From: Emiliania huxleyi CCMP1516
Lineage: Eukaryota; Haptophyta; Isochrysidales; Noelaerhabdaceae
NCBI RefSeq assembly: GCF_000372725.1
Contig: NW_005199150.1
Span: 19,970 to 83,969 of the forward strand
DNA: 64,000 bases
Direction: 5' to 3'
Positions 19,686-30,079 of the stretch are shown piece after piece. The notes below the pieces were generated by a model. The model saw only the letters and a program-made list of their open reading frames with translations, had not been told where the DNA came from and did no database searches. The position numbers and the translations under genes are program-made. Position 1 is the stretch's first letter, and each line of letters starts with the position of its first letter.

Positions 19686-20798
19686 TCACACCCATGGCAG
19701 CTTCATCAGCGCGCTGACGAGAGCATCATCGCTCACGTCATTACGGAAGCACAAGCAGGCCGTGTCCGGCACGACGGCGATCTCCTCTGACGGATCTCTC
19801 TCGTCGTCGCTCGGATCTCTCTCCGAGTCGTCTTCGTTGTAATTGGGCCGCGCCCTCTCGTCCCATGCCGGGTGGTGCGGGTCGTATTCAACCTCGTCCA
19901 GGTTCAAGCGGATGCAGGAGAAGGGCGTCTCGGTGTCGTCCTCGACGTCGCTGTCCTCGCCATCGTCGCTGCCCTCGCCGAGAAGGAAGCCGAGGGCAGC
20001 CTCGTCGTCATCGCCCCCACAGTGGACATTCTTCGCCACGCACACCAACGCCCCGTCCGAACGCGAGATCATTGCCGTCACCTTGAGCTCCTCGCTGCGA
20101 AGATAGTAGAGCTGCGCCACGCCCCGCCCCGCCGTCGCGACTAAAGACTCGTCGGCGAGCATGGCCGCTGGGCGCCCGCCGCCGCTGTCGTACACGTCGA
20201 CGAGGTTTCGCGTTTGGAATGCATATGCGACGTCGTCGTCGTCGGGTTCCGGCGCGCTCGTCGGATATCCTCCTGCCGAACCGACGAAGATGAGCTTGCC
20301 GTCCTCCTCAACCGCAATGTGCAGTCGGAAGTCGGCGAGCGTGAATGTCAGAGAATTGCTCAGCCGCGCATTGGCTGATCTCCTTTTCAGGCTCCAAGCT
20401 CGACCGAACCTCTCGTTGAAGCGATCGGCGAGGCGACGCCACTCTCGTCCCATCCCCTCGCCATGGTCAAAACTGTGGCAGCCGGGTCCGCCGCCACTTT
20501 CGCCGTCGAAGTGAGGCACAGAGGCCTGCCACAGGTAGCGTTCGAGGTTTGCTGGCCAGATGCTCAGCCACGGGGCCGTCGCATCAAAGCTGTGCTGCCA
20601 AGCGCCGAGACAGGCCTTGGATGCAAGGCGCCAACTCGCATACACCTGCAAGTCGTGTGTGCGCAAAATGGCCTCGCCGACGAGCAGCCAGCAGTCCTCG
20701 TTGGAGGTGAGCGCAATATCTCTGTTATGGCTGTTTCGAGAGAGGATGATGGCGGGCTGAAACCGCGCTTTCTTCACACCAAGCACACATGCCAAACA
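19686..20798 (-). CDS. F-box-like protein with acidic C-terminus
   Basis: The open frame gives about 370 residues. Near the N-terminus NEDCWLLVGEAILRTHDLQV followed by ASWRLASKACLGAW has the feel of an F-box (short leucine-rich helices ending ...aSwrlaSka), which would link a substrate to an SCF ubiquitin ligase. The middle has LHIAVEEDGKLIFVGSAGGY and other beta-like strands. The C-terminus is strongly acidic (DDGEDSDVEDDTE, EDDSERDPSDDERDPSEE). The frame opens just after a stop near 20800 and has no in-frame ATG before the F-box region, so the true start is in an unseen upstream exon or the model is incomplete. It runs divergently from cysteine-rich gene copy B, about 370 bases apart. I am moderately sure it is a gene and less sure of the F-box. 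Confidence 0.55.
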   Translation of the reverse strand, partial: CLACVLGVKKARFQPAIILSRNSHNRDIALTSNEDCWLLVGEAILRTHDLQVYASWRLASKACLGAWQHSFDATAPWLSIWPANLERYLWQASVPHFDGESGGGPGCHSFDHGEGMGREWRRLADRFNERFGRAWSLKRRSANARLSNSLTFTLADFRLHIAVEEDGKLIFVGSAGGYPTSAPEPDDDDVAYAFQTRNLVDVYDSGGGRPAAMLADESLVATAGRGVAQLYYLRSEELKVTAMISRSDGALVCVAKNVHCGGDDDEAALGFLLGEGSDDGEDSDVEDDTETPFSCIRLNLDEVEYDPHHPAWDERARPNYNEDDSERDPSDDERDPSEEIAVVPDTACLCFRNDVSDDALVSALMKLPWV

Positions 20799-21170
20799 AC
20801 AAACGCATTGCTAAAAAATCTCTCTCTCTCACATGCCCCGAAGCCGACCACGGAGCCAGCCCTAGAGCCAGACCCCTCCCTCCCACACAGACAGGCGGAT
20901 CTCGACTCTGCCTACGCCTGATGAAACAGAATTTAAAGAAAGCAGCGCAACCCGGAATCCGGGCGCCTCCTTGTCAATGAACATCATTGCCGCCGATTTC
21001 CTTGCAGGACTCAGTCTCAGAAGCAAACCTTGCAGGACTCAGACAGAAGCAAACCACGAGTCAGTTCACCTCACACTCGTGCGCTGCCCGCTCCGCCCGT
21101 CGCGCCGCGCCAGGCCGAGAGCGCGCCTCACCGCGTCCCCGCGCCTCACCGCGTCAGGAAGTCAACCACC

Positions 21171-22448
21171 ATGGCGACATTCTCAAAGGTCGTGATGATC
21201 GCCGCCGCTGGGGTCGCAAGCGCGTTGCCCGTGAAAGAGGCGGCTTCCGTGTACCATACCTGCGACACGACGAGCGACTGCGCGCAGTACAAAGAGTGCC
21301 AGGGCCAGCAGTGCGAGTGCACGTCCGATCCCGCGTACAACCAAGAGCACCCCGGGCGCTGGTTCAAGCCGAATCAGTGCGTCGACAAAGACGTGGGAAG
21401 CACTTGCCTGCACATCAACAACATCATCGTGGAGAACAAGTGCGGGTTCGACATCGACATGGTCGGTTTTGGCGGTCCGGAGAACAAGTGCAAGCTCCCG
21501 AACGGGAAGAACGAGGGCGACATCCGCGCAGAGGACAGCTGCCAGACGATCAAAGCACACGGCAAGGACAAGCTGCAGAGCGGCACCCAGCAGCACGCCG
21601 CCTCGACACGTCTGGCCTGGCGGTTCAGCTGGCAAGGAGACAGCGACCCTGTCCACGGCAACCCAAAGCACTGCGCCGTGGTGGGTCCGGATGGCAAGTG
21701 TGCGGTCGTCGGGTCAAAGCTCACGAAGAACACCTTCATTGAGATGAACGTCGGTCTCACCGGGCCCGGCCAGGAGCTGTGCATCGGCGGCGGCGCCACG
21801 CAGGGCCAGGTCTCGCCCTCGTTCTCCAACTACCAGGGCTTCAGCATGTCCAGTGAGTACTACGCCACATTTGTTGACGTCGAGACGCCCGCGTGCGAGG
21901 ACTACGCGGCCAAGTTCGACTACAAGGTCGCGACCTGTCCGAAGGGAGGGACACCCGCGGACTGTCTCAAGGAGGAGAACGTGGACTGCCCAGCTCTCCG
22001 CGACGGAGACCCCAACAACTCGCCCGAGCCGAAGCGCCGCATTGACGGTGACTGGAACAACAAGGATCTTTGCCCCGACCTGAACGGCGCCTGCGATGCC
22101 TGCATTACCGAGGCTCCGAACCTCCCCTCGCTGGCAGCGATGGGCCTGCATCCGATGGCATGCGATAAATTCAAGTATCCCGACGAGAAGATCCGGCGGA
22201 TCTACGAGGCAAGCAAGTGCGTCGATCCGGTTAGCGGCCAGTGGGAGGTTGGCTTCTGTGGCCAGGACGACAAGAAGGTGGTCAACTTCTGGTGCGGCAG
22301 CCCTCTGGGCGATGCTTCGAGCCGCGACGCGTGGACGAAGTCCATCCAGCCGAACCACCAGGTGGCTGCTGGAAGCCTGCACGGCTGCCGGCAGAAGAAG
22401 GTGGACCTGCACGTCGTCACCTGTCCGAGCGGCGACTGGCAGATTTGA
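21171..22448 (+). CDS. Secreted cysteine-rich protein, copy B
   Basis: The same 425-residue intronless product as copy A (11943-13220), with signal peptide MATFSKVVMIAAAGVASALP. The ATG at 21171 sits in ccaccatgg, a good eukaryotic start context. The leader repeats ttgcaggactcag and gcctcaccgcgtc. The frame is open further upstream, but the signal peptide marks the real start. The family and function are not recognised. It is transcribed divergently from the F-box-like gene. Confidence 0.85.
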   Translation: MATFSKVVMIAAAGVASALPVKEAASVYHTCDTTSDCAQYKECQGQQCECTSDPAYNQEHPGRWFKPNQCVDKDVGSTCLHINNIIVENKCGFDIDMVGFGGPENKCKLPNGKNEGDIRAEDSCQTIKAHGKDKLQSGTQQHAASTRLAWRFSWQGDSDPVHGNPKHCAVVGPDGKCAVVGSKLTKNTFIEMNVGLTGPGQELCIGGGATQGQVSPSFSNYQGFSMSSEYYATFVDVETPACEDYAAKFDYKVATCPKGGTPADCLKEENVDCPALRDGDPNNSPEPKRRIDGDWNNKDLCPDLNGACDACITEAPNLPSLAAMGLHPMACDKFKYPDEKIRRIYEASKCVDPVSGQWEVGFCGQDDKKVVNFWCGSPLGDASSRDAWTKSIQPNHQVAAGSLHGCRQKKVDLHVVTCPSGDWQI

Positions 22449-22685
22449 GAGCAGCAAACGGCGCAGGCGGCAGCCCCCTAGGATCGCACCTGTCTTCTGC
22501 GTTTTGCTTTGTCTACTGCGAGAGAGAGAGAGCGAGACCCATGGCTTCCGGGACGGCCCGGGTAAGTGTCCATGCCTGGTGTCTTGTTCAGTACGGTGTC
22601 TACGTATTAGTGATGTGCGCGCCCGTCTCCTGCTGTCTGTCTGGTCATGAGTGTACGTTCGTTCTCGTGTCTCCGACGATGTACC

Positions 22686-22687
<2 letters not shown>

Positions 22688-22767
<80 letters not shown>
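22688..22767. repeat. (GA)n microsatellite
   Basis: About 40 GA units lie 3' of copy B. It is the counterpart of the (CT)n in block A. Homology to block C ends exactly where this begins. Confidence 0.95.
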
Positions 22768-22770
<3 letters not shown>

Positions 22771-22884
22771 CCCCCGCTGCCTTGGAGCACCTGGCGGCCG
22801 GCAAGTAAGTAAGTGAAGGGGCGTGAAAAACAGTCAGTCTTTCTCGGATAGGATGACACCGCTCGGCGCGGGCGCTGGGGTGGG

Positions 22885-24597
22885 TAGATGGAGAAGGGTG
22901 TGAAGGACGGATCTGGCCAGCTGCGCGACTGGAGACACACCATGCGCGCAGGCGGCGAGGGTGTGTACAAGGGGGAGCACTTGGAGCACTTGGAGTGCAG
23001 TCATTAGCCTCACATCCAGGGCCGGGGAGCTGAGAAGCGCACCCAGCGGGCCGGATGATCGGGATCGGGCTACGGGCTAGAGAGCCCTGACCCCTAGGGG
23101 GGGGGTGCGCGTTCGCAGGAAGAGGGCCATAAAGTAAACACAGGTCTCCGAGGGTTGGACCCGCGTACCGGGTTTCCCCTTAACTGCAGGACGCCCCTTC
23201 TACTCGGAGCTAGTGGACATTACACTGGACACCACGCCCAAACATAGACACTTGCTTAGTCCTCGGTCCCGGAGCTCCACCTTCGGTCCTCCCGGGGCTC
23301 CGGTTCTCCCCGATTCGCTCTCTTGCTCGCTTGCCGAGCGTCATACGACGGCCGGTGCGGTCGTGGGAGGCAGGTTGATGTTATTGAATTTTGAGCTTAG
23401 CCTTCGGTGTTATGAAACAACGCAAGGCGGACATGGCATCGCTCTCGGGCCCACAGACATCCCGCACACTCGCCGCACACCCGCCGCCCCCGCGCGCGCC
23501 CCACCCCGGCCGGGAGAAAGGGGAGTGACAGTTTGGGACGGCGACAGCCCGAGTATGTTGAGTCCTGGCTCAACAACGCAGGGTTCAAGAGGGGGTGGTC
23601 CGGCTCACAAGTCCGGCTCACGCGCCTCGAGCTGACCATCTACCGCACTGATCACTTGTGCCCCCCCGCTCCCAACCCATCCACCCCGCCCCGGGCCGCG
23701 CCGCGCGATCTCGGGCGATCTCGCGCTATCTCGGGCGATCTCGGGGCCGCGCCGCGCTATCTCGGGCGATCTCGGAGCGTCGCTCGCGCGGCGTCACACC
23801 TGCTCAAAAAGGAAGGAGGTTGGAGGCAGGAGGTCACGCCCCATCCAGAGCGCCGTCGTCGCCGGGTTTTTGGCCCCCGGGTCGTCGCCCGACGGTTGCT
23901 GCGCGGGGCAGCAGACCATCGGACGGCGCGACGACGCCCCGTCCGGCACGCTCCCCCCTCCACCCGGCTATTGCCGCACGAGCGCCCTCAGCGGCGGAAT
24001 TTTTCCCTCGCGCTTCCTTGGGCCCCCGGCAACGCCGACGGACTTCCCGTCCCCCCACCTGCGCCGCAATCACCGCCGTGATTGTCGGCGCTGCGCCCCT
24101 TGGCGCCTGTGCATGTCCCGCGTGCCCGCCCGCCAAGGCTGGTGCCAAGGCCAACTCAACTGCCAAGGCTGGTGCCAGGGCCAAATCAACTGCCTGGCTG
24201 GTGCCAATAACTTGAGGGCAAAAGAGAAAATATTTGGCGATCGATGCCGAACCTACCTCGCGCGCGGCAGCGCGCGAAGCGAAAATTCCAGCGGCGAGCA
24301 GTCTGGCGTGGCCTCTCGGGCCATAACACCGTGGACCCGGGACGGCCCTCCATAGCAGCCCATAACATGTTATGGGTGTTATGGCTGTTATGGGCCCCTT
24401 ATGGGCTGCTATTCCCAGAGAGCCATAACACCATAACAATAACTGTGAGTGGGGTCAAATGCCGCAAAACGCACCTCGAGAACGAATCGAAAACGCGCAC
24501 ACACGCCTCACTGACCCCTCACGCGTGTGGCGGCGACGATATAGAGAGGGCATCGCGCGCGCCTCGCGTGCCTCCGGAATCGCGACGTAGGGGCCTG
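22885..24597. other. Gene-free spacer between duplicated blocks B and C
   Basis: No convincing gene is seen. It holds a cgatctcggg minisatellite at about 23705-23775, two copies of a gccaaggctggtgcca phrase near 24135-24205, and a palindrome-like run of ttatggg/cataaca words at about 24320-24440. Confidence 0.5.
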
Positions 24598-24661
24598 TGT
24601 TTCGAGAGAGGATGATGGCGGGCTGAAACCGCGCTTTCTTCACACCAAGCACACATGCCAA
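24598..24661 (-). pseudogene. Duplicated 5' end of the F-box-like gene
   Basis: The minus-strand frame reads VLGVKKARFQPAIILSRN, identical to the first codons of the F-box-like gene at 20795. It then runs into unrelated sequence at the block edge (24598). Only about 20 codons were carried along with the shared upstream region of block C. Confidence 0.8.
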
Positions 24662-25032
24662 ACAACAAACGCATTGCTAAAAAATCTCTCTCTCTCACAT
24701 GCCCCGAAGCCGACCACGGAGCCAGCCCTAGAGCCAGACCCCTCCCTCCCACACAGACAGGCGGATCTCGACTCTGCCTACGCCTGATGAAACAGAATTT
24801 AAAGAAAGCAGCCCAGGAATCCGGGCGCCTCCTTGTCAATGAACATCATTGCCGCCGATTTCCTTGCAGGACTCAGTCTCAGAAGCAAACCTTGCAGGAC
24901 TCAGACAGAAGCAAACCACGAGTCAGTTCACCTCACACTCGTGCGCTGCCCGCTCCGCCCGTCGCGCCGCGCCAGGCCGAGAGCGCGCCTCACCGCGTCC
25001 CCGCGCCTCACCGCGTCAGGAAGTCAACCACC

Positions 25033-26310
25033 ATGGCGACATTCTCAAAGGTCGTGATGATCGCCGCCGCTGGGGTCGCAAGCGCGTTGCCCGTGAAAGA
25101 GGCGGCTTCCGTGTACCATACCTGCGACACGACGAGCGACTGCGCGCAGTACAAAGAGTGCCAGGGCCAGCAGTGCGAGTGCACGTCCGATCCCGCGTAC
25201 AACCAAGAGCACCCCGGGCGCTGGTTCAAGCCGAATCAGTGCGTCGACAAAGACGTGGGAAGCACTTGCCTGCACATCAACAACATCATCGTGGAGAACA
25301 AGTGCGGGTTCGACATCGACATGGTCGGTTTTGGCGGTCCGGAGAACAAGTGCAAGCTCCCGAACGGGAAGAACGAGGGCGACATCCGCGCAGAGGACAG
25401 CTGCCAGACGATCAAAGCACACGGCAAGGACAAGCTGCAGAGCGGCACCCAGCAGCACGCCGCCTCGACACGTCTGGCCTGGCGGTTCAGCTGGCAAGGA
25501 GACAGCGACCCTGTCCACGGCAACCCAAAGCACTGCGCCGTGGTGGGTCCGGATGGCAAGTGTGCGGTCGTCGGGTCAAAGCTCACGAAGAACACCTTCA
25601 TTGAGATGAACGTCGGTCTCACCGGGCCCGGCCAGGAGCTGTGCATCGGCGGCGGCGCCACGCAGGGCCAGGTCTCGCCCTCGTTCTCCAACTACCAGGG
25701 CTTCAGCATGTCCAGTGAGTACTACGCCACATTTGTTGACGTCGAGACGCCCGCGTGCGAGGACTACGCGGCCAAGTTCGACTACAAGGTCGCGACCTGT
25801 CCGAAGGGAGGGACACCCGCGGACTGTCTCAAGGAGGAGAACGTGGACTGCCCTGCTCTCCGCGACGGAGACCCCAACAACTCGCCCGAGCCGAAGCGCC
25901 GCATTGACGGTGACTGGAACAACAAGGATCTTTGCCCCGACCTGAACGGCGCCTGCGATGCCTGCATTACCGAGGCTCCGAACCTCCCCTCGCTGGCAGC
26001 GATGGGCCTGCATCCGATGGCATGCGATAAATTCAAGTATCCCGACGAGAAGATCCGGCGGATCTACGAGGCAAGCAAGTGTGTCGATCCGGTTAGCGGC
26101 CAGTGGGAGGTTGGCTTCTGTGGCCAGGACGACAAGAAGGTGGTCAACTTCTGGTGCGGCAGCCCTCTGGGCGATGCTTCGAGCCGCGACGCGTGGACGA
26201 AGTCCATCCAGCCGAACCACCAGGTGGCTGCTGGAAGCCTGCACGGCTGCCGGCAGAAGAAGGTGGACCTGCACGTCGTCACCTGTCCGAGCGGCGACTG
26301 GCAGATTTGA
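25033..26310 (+). CDS. Secreted cysteine-rich protein, copy C
   Basis: The same 425-residue product as copies A and B. I see two base differences from B in the coding part: CCA to CCT near 25853 and TGC to TGT near 26082. Both are silent. The same signal peptide and ATG context are kept. Silent-only change suggests either very recent duplication or selection or conversion keeping the protein fixed. Function unknown. Confidence 0.85.
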   Translation: MATFSKVVMIAAAGVASALPVKEAASVYHTCDTTSDCAQYKECQGQQCECTSDPAYNQEHPGRWFKPNQCVDKDVGSTCLHINNIIVENKCGFDIDMVGFGGPENKCKLPNGKNEGDIRAEDSCQTIKAHGKDKLQSGTQQHAASTRLAWRFSWQGDSDPVHGNPKHCAVVGPDGKCAVVGSKLTKNTFIEMNVGLTGPGQELCIGGGATQGQVSPSFSNYQGFSMSSEYYATFVDVETPACEDYAAKFDYKVATCPKGGTPADCLKEENVDCPALRDGDPNNSPEPKRRIDGDWNNKDLCPDLNGACDACITEAPNLPSLAAMGLHPMACDKFKYPDEKIRRIYEASKCVDPVSGQWEVGFCGQDDKKVVNFWCGSPLGDASSRDAWTKSIQPNHQVAAGSLHGCRQKKVDLHVVTCPSGDWQI

Positions 26311-26549
26311 GAGCAGCAAACGGCGCAGGCGGCAGCCCCCTAGGATCGCACCTGTCTTCTGCGTTTTGCTTTGTCTACTGCGAGAGAGAGAGAGCGAGAC
26401 CCATGGCTTCCGGGACGGCCCGGGTAAGTGTCCATGCCTGGTGTCTTGTTCAGTACGGTGTCTACGTATTAGTGATGTGCGCGCCCGTCTCCTGCTGTCT
26501 GTCTGGTCATGAGTGTACGTTCGTTCTCGTGTCTCCGACGATGTACCGT

Positions 26550-27189
26550 CACCTCGCGCACGCTCGCGTCGTGCAGCGCGCCGCCCGTGCTCAAGGTTAG
26601 CGTGGCGTGTAGCACGTCTGCCCTTGACGTCTGCAGTGATCCAAAGCTCCACCGACTAGTCTGCAACCGTCGCTCCGAGCATCGTCAGCACAGCGAGCAT
26701 AAAACCCATCTCGCGTCGGCTGGGAAGTCCGGCGAGGCGGCCGGTCAAAAGCCGTTACAGTTGGAAGAAAAAATAGGGCGGGGGAGGCGCCGAACCCTGA
26801 GCGGGCCACTCTCAAGCAGGTTCGGTTGTTGCGTCGGGGAAGTAAGTCGGGTCGGTGTGAACATGCGTGTCGCGCACTCATTCATGACCGGTCTCAATGC
26901 CCCACCCCCCTGCGCGCGGGCCTTCTAAGCCCGCGGGTAGTCCCCCCCCATCCCCAGGGCCTCCAGGGCTCGCACCTCAACCTCTCACAGGCCAGCGCAC
27001 AGCGCCATTTGAGGTATTTTCTTCTCAATAACAAGGCTGTGAAGTGGCCCGGGGTTGTGCGTTTACGTGAAGTGAGCGAACGCGCACACGGGCGAACCGC
27101 AAAAGCTGGCCCGATCGCACACACCGACAGTCGAAACACAATTCCCCTGTGGCAGCTTACCCTCTGGCACCGTCGTTGCGAATTCCTGC
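26550..27189. other. Spacer upstream of the transferase gene
   Basis: The minus strand at 26550-26660 reads SRADVLHATLTLSTGGALHD, which looks protein-like and stops at the edge of block C, so it may be a gene scrap cut by the duplication. The rest has no clear coding sequence. The last ~150 bases may be the leader of the next gene. Confidence 0.35.
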
Positions 27190-29178
27190 ATGCCTCACGA
27201 GCTGCCGTTTGCCTCCCTGAGCGAGGACGCGGCTGCCGCTGTGCGCGAGCGGCAGCTACGGCGCAAGCAGGCCAAGCTCGAACGGAAGCAGCAAGCGCGA
27301 GTTGCCAGAGCGAGCAGCATCACGCACTTACAATCTGCAGGCGATGAGTCCACGAGTGGCTCGTACAGCGACTGGATCTCCAAGGCACAGTACTTTGAGG
27401 CGGTGCCGGCGGGCTTGTTCCTCCCGCCCGGCGGCGCGACCATTGACGCCGTGCGGCGGGTGCTAGACGCGTGCGACGCGGAGCTGAAGGAAAACAACTA
27501 CTTTCTCTTTGGGTTTGGCTCGAACGAGGCGTGGGATCCGGCCTTCAACGCGCGGCTGCTGTACGAGGGCTTCTTCACCATCACCGCTCGCCTGCTCGGA
27601 GCCGGCACGGAGCCTCTCCCGCTGCCAGAGCTGCAGCCGTACTATGGTCAGCTCGGGACGCCCATAGCTAGCGATCTCGATCGCATCGGGCCCAATCGCG
27701 AGATCCGCGTCCGTAGGCGTGGTCTGCTGGCCCGCCCTGCTCGCCAGCTCCTCCGCGAGGCGCGCGAGACTGCCCGAGAGGCTAGGAGAGACTGCGACTG
27801 GTCGGCGAGGCGCGTCTTCCGAGAGCTGGCCCGGCTCCCCGAGAGAGCACGACCCGAGATGACGCGAGATGACCCGAGATATGACGCGAGATCGTCAGGC
27901 GCGTCTTCCGCAAGCTGCGCGCCGGCACCGGCACCCGCGCGAGCGGACTGCGGCTCGTCGTGAGCCGCGACCCGGAGGCCAGCTGCGCGCGCCTCGAGAG
28001 GCACCGGGGCAGCCGTGAAGAGCCGGCCTCCTCTTCTCCACACGCATGACTTCTCGTCTTCTCGCGCAGGTACCAGGCGGAGCGGCACGGCTCGAGCTGG
28101 CTCACGCCGCGCTACCTGCAGATGCTGCTCGCTGCGTCGCGTGACCCGCGTCTCAACTTCTCGCTGCACGCGCTCGAAGCCTAGATGCAAAGCCACACGT
28201 GCACGTACACGAGCGCTCGAGAGCAGCGCGTCCTCGGGCTGGCGTCCGCCCGTACCACCGCCGCTGCAACACGGCCATCTCCACGCACTCTTTTCCCGCA
28301 CCCACTACGCAGGCCGTCGAGCTGCGCGGACGAAGGGAGGAGTGGGGGGAGGAGCAGGGGGAGGAGCAGGGGAGGGAGCAGGGGGGGGAGCAGGGGGAGG
28401 AGCAGGGGGGGGAGGAGGAGCAGGAGGGGGAGGAGGAGGAGGAGGTGCTCGCAGGCGAGGTTGGCTTCTCGGTCGGTCGGGTCTGCGCCTCGCCTCTGCG
28501 GCGGAGCCTTCCTGGAGCCTTCCCGCAGCCCTCTCGGAGCCTCCCCTCTTAGGTGTACACTTCGCTCTCTGGATGGACCGCGGTCTGCGCTGCACCGCAC
28601 ATGGCCCCGACACGTCCACGTCACGCCCCCGACACGCCCCCGACACGCGCACCCTCGCACGACCGCGACACGTCCCCGAACAGCTCCACGAGACAGCCCC
28701 CGACCCATCCCCCGACACCTCCCCAAACACGTCCCCGACACGTCCCCCGACACGTCCCGCAGGTCCGCACCGCCGGGGCTCACGGCACCGCGCAGCTCGT
28801 GCTGCTCGGCCTGTGGCTGCGACAGCGCGGCTACGCGTTCTGGTCGCTCGGGCGCCGCCGCTCGCGCGATGGTGGGGCACAACCGCGAGATCGCGCGAGA
28901 TCACCCGAGGTGGCCCGAGGCTTAGGCACTGCTACTCGCCCGAGATGGAGTACAAGCGCGCCCTCGGCCACCGCATCTACCCGCGCCGCGACTTCCTCGC
29001 CCTCCTCGCCCGGCACCGCGGGCCCCACGACCTCCCCCACGACCTCGGCGGCGGCGGCGGCGATGCCGGTCGCGACGGCGCGCCGGGCGCGGGCGGGCTT
29101 GCGACTTTGCGTGAAGGCGACGAGGTTCGCGGTGATCTGCTCTTGCTCGGAGTGCACGGGGGCGATTGCGGAGGGTGA
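27190..29178 (+). CDS. Leucyl/phenylalanyl-tRNA-protein transferase-like
   Basis: The bacterial-type enzyme moves Leu or Phe from tRNA onto the N-terminus of proteins, marking them for degradation. Exon 1 (from the ATG at 27190) has a basic coiled head and then LLYEGFFTITARLL and LPELQPYYGQLG. Later exons read GLRLVVSRDPEASCARLE near 27945, ERHGSSWLTPRYLQMLLAAS near 28090, EVLAGEVGFSVGRVCASPLR or VYTSLSGWT near 28450-28570, and LVLLGLWLRQRGYAFWSLG near 28800. The last exon starts HCYSPEMEYKRALGHRIYPR near 28930 and stops at 29178. This is the family's order of blocks. Introns carry cacgtcc..cgac, cgagat and ggagcc repeats. A nuclear, spliced copy is unusual, since eukaryotes mainly use arginyl transfer. 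I see no clear organelle-targeting peptide. Confidence 0.75.
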
Positions 29179-29229
29179 CGTGCACGTGGGCATTTGAGGT
29201 TGAGCCAACCCACGGGGCCGCGCCGCGTG

Positions 29230-29285
29230 ACCGCCAGTCCCGTGCCGAGTGTTGACTGTTGTGCGAGAGGGAGTTTTGTAAACTA
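29230..29285 (+). repeat. Dispersed repeat, copy 2
   Basis: ccagtcccgtgccgagtgtt, then gttgtgcgagagggagtttt, related to 2876-2945. It begins right after the transferase gene. Confidence 0.6.
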
Positions 29286-30079
29286 CGACTCGACGTCTGG
29301 ACAGAAGAGTAAAGCTCTATGAGAGAGCCTCGCCACTATGACGGCCACACGACCGCAGCTCGTGTGCGTGTACCCGTCGGTTTGTCCGGAGTGAAAAGTC
29401 TCCATCTCCACGAACGCTCGTCGGACTCGGTGACGGCGTCCCCGGATTTCGCCGCGCTCGGCGAACCTCGACAGCGCTTTCGGTGGCATGCAGCTCTTTG
29501 CGACAGAAGCCTGGAGAGCAGCTCCTCTGCTGCTCACACACTCTGCACAGTTGACACAGCCTACTGTGCGGCTGCCACAGCTGTGACAGCGATGGGCTCG
29601 CCCTCACTGGCCCTCAGTCACTTGTGCTGCGGCTAGTGTGAGCGACACTGCTCGGCGACTGCCGGCACACTGTGAGACCATGGGTGTGAGGTAAAACCAC
29701 GCTACCAGCGCTTGGTCACATCGGCCCCGAGGTCAGATCCTTTTAATTCATTGCGGCCGCGGGTTTGCTTGGATGGTATGAAATGATTACTTTTCTATTA
29801 GTTTTTTTTTTCGTTGTATTTTTGGCGTTCCGGTGGCTATCCGAGATCATATGGAGCTGACCACAGGGTTTGCGGCGATCACTGTCCTACCAGCGGACAC
29901 AGTGGGCCGCGGACAACCGTGAACGACTTAGGCTAAAATTCTTGCCGTCTGAAATTCTTTTGTCTAGGTGGGCGCTTGCTTGCTCTGGCATCGCAACGGC
30001 CCGCCGCCTCCCCCCCCTCACTCACACCTTGAGGCTTGCCCTCTCTGGCCCGGTGCGGCGACGGCTCAAAGCGAAGCGA
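29286..30079. other. Intergenic stretch, AT-richer
   Basis: No coding frame is supported. From about 29740 to 29950 the composition drops to near 50% GC with T-runs, unlike the neighbours. I looked for spliceosomal snRNA or tRNA motifs and saw none. Confidence 0.4.

Larger units (their letters stand above)
20732..22884 (+). repeat. Duplicated block, copy B
   Basis: Shared with block C from 20732 to about 22687 in direct orientation, and with inverted block A from 20979 to 22884. It has a 4-base difference from C near 20946. B contains the full set of shared sequence and may be the source copy. Confidence 0.9.
24598..26549 (+). repeat. Duplicated block, copy C
   Basis: Direct copy of 20732-22687, offset by about 3.86 kb. 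It starts at tgtttcgagagagg and ends at atgtaccgt, where B continues into (GA)n. Confidence 0.9.

Noticed and set aside
24320-24440. Inverted-repeat transposon end in the ttatggg/cataaca region
   Set aside because: The words are short and scattered with no single pair of arms or target duplication.
29740-29955. snRNA or tRNA gene in the AT-richer stretch before the TRM13-like gene
   Set aside because: I looked for U1, U2, U4, U5, U6 signature words and for tRNA box A/B and saw none that fit.
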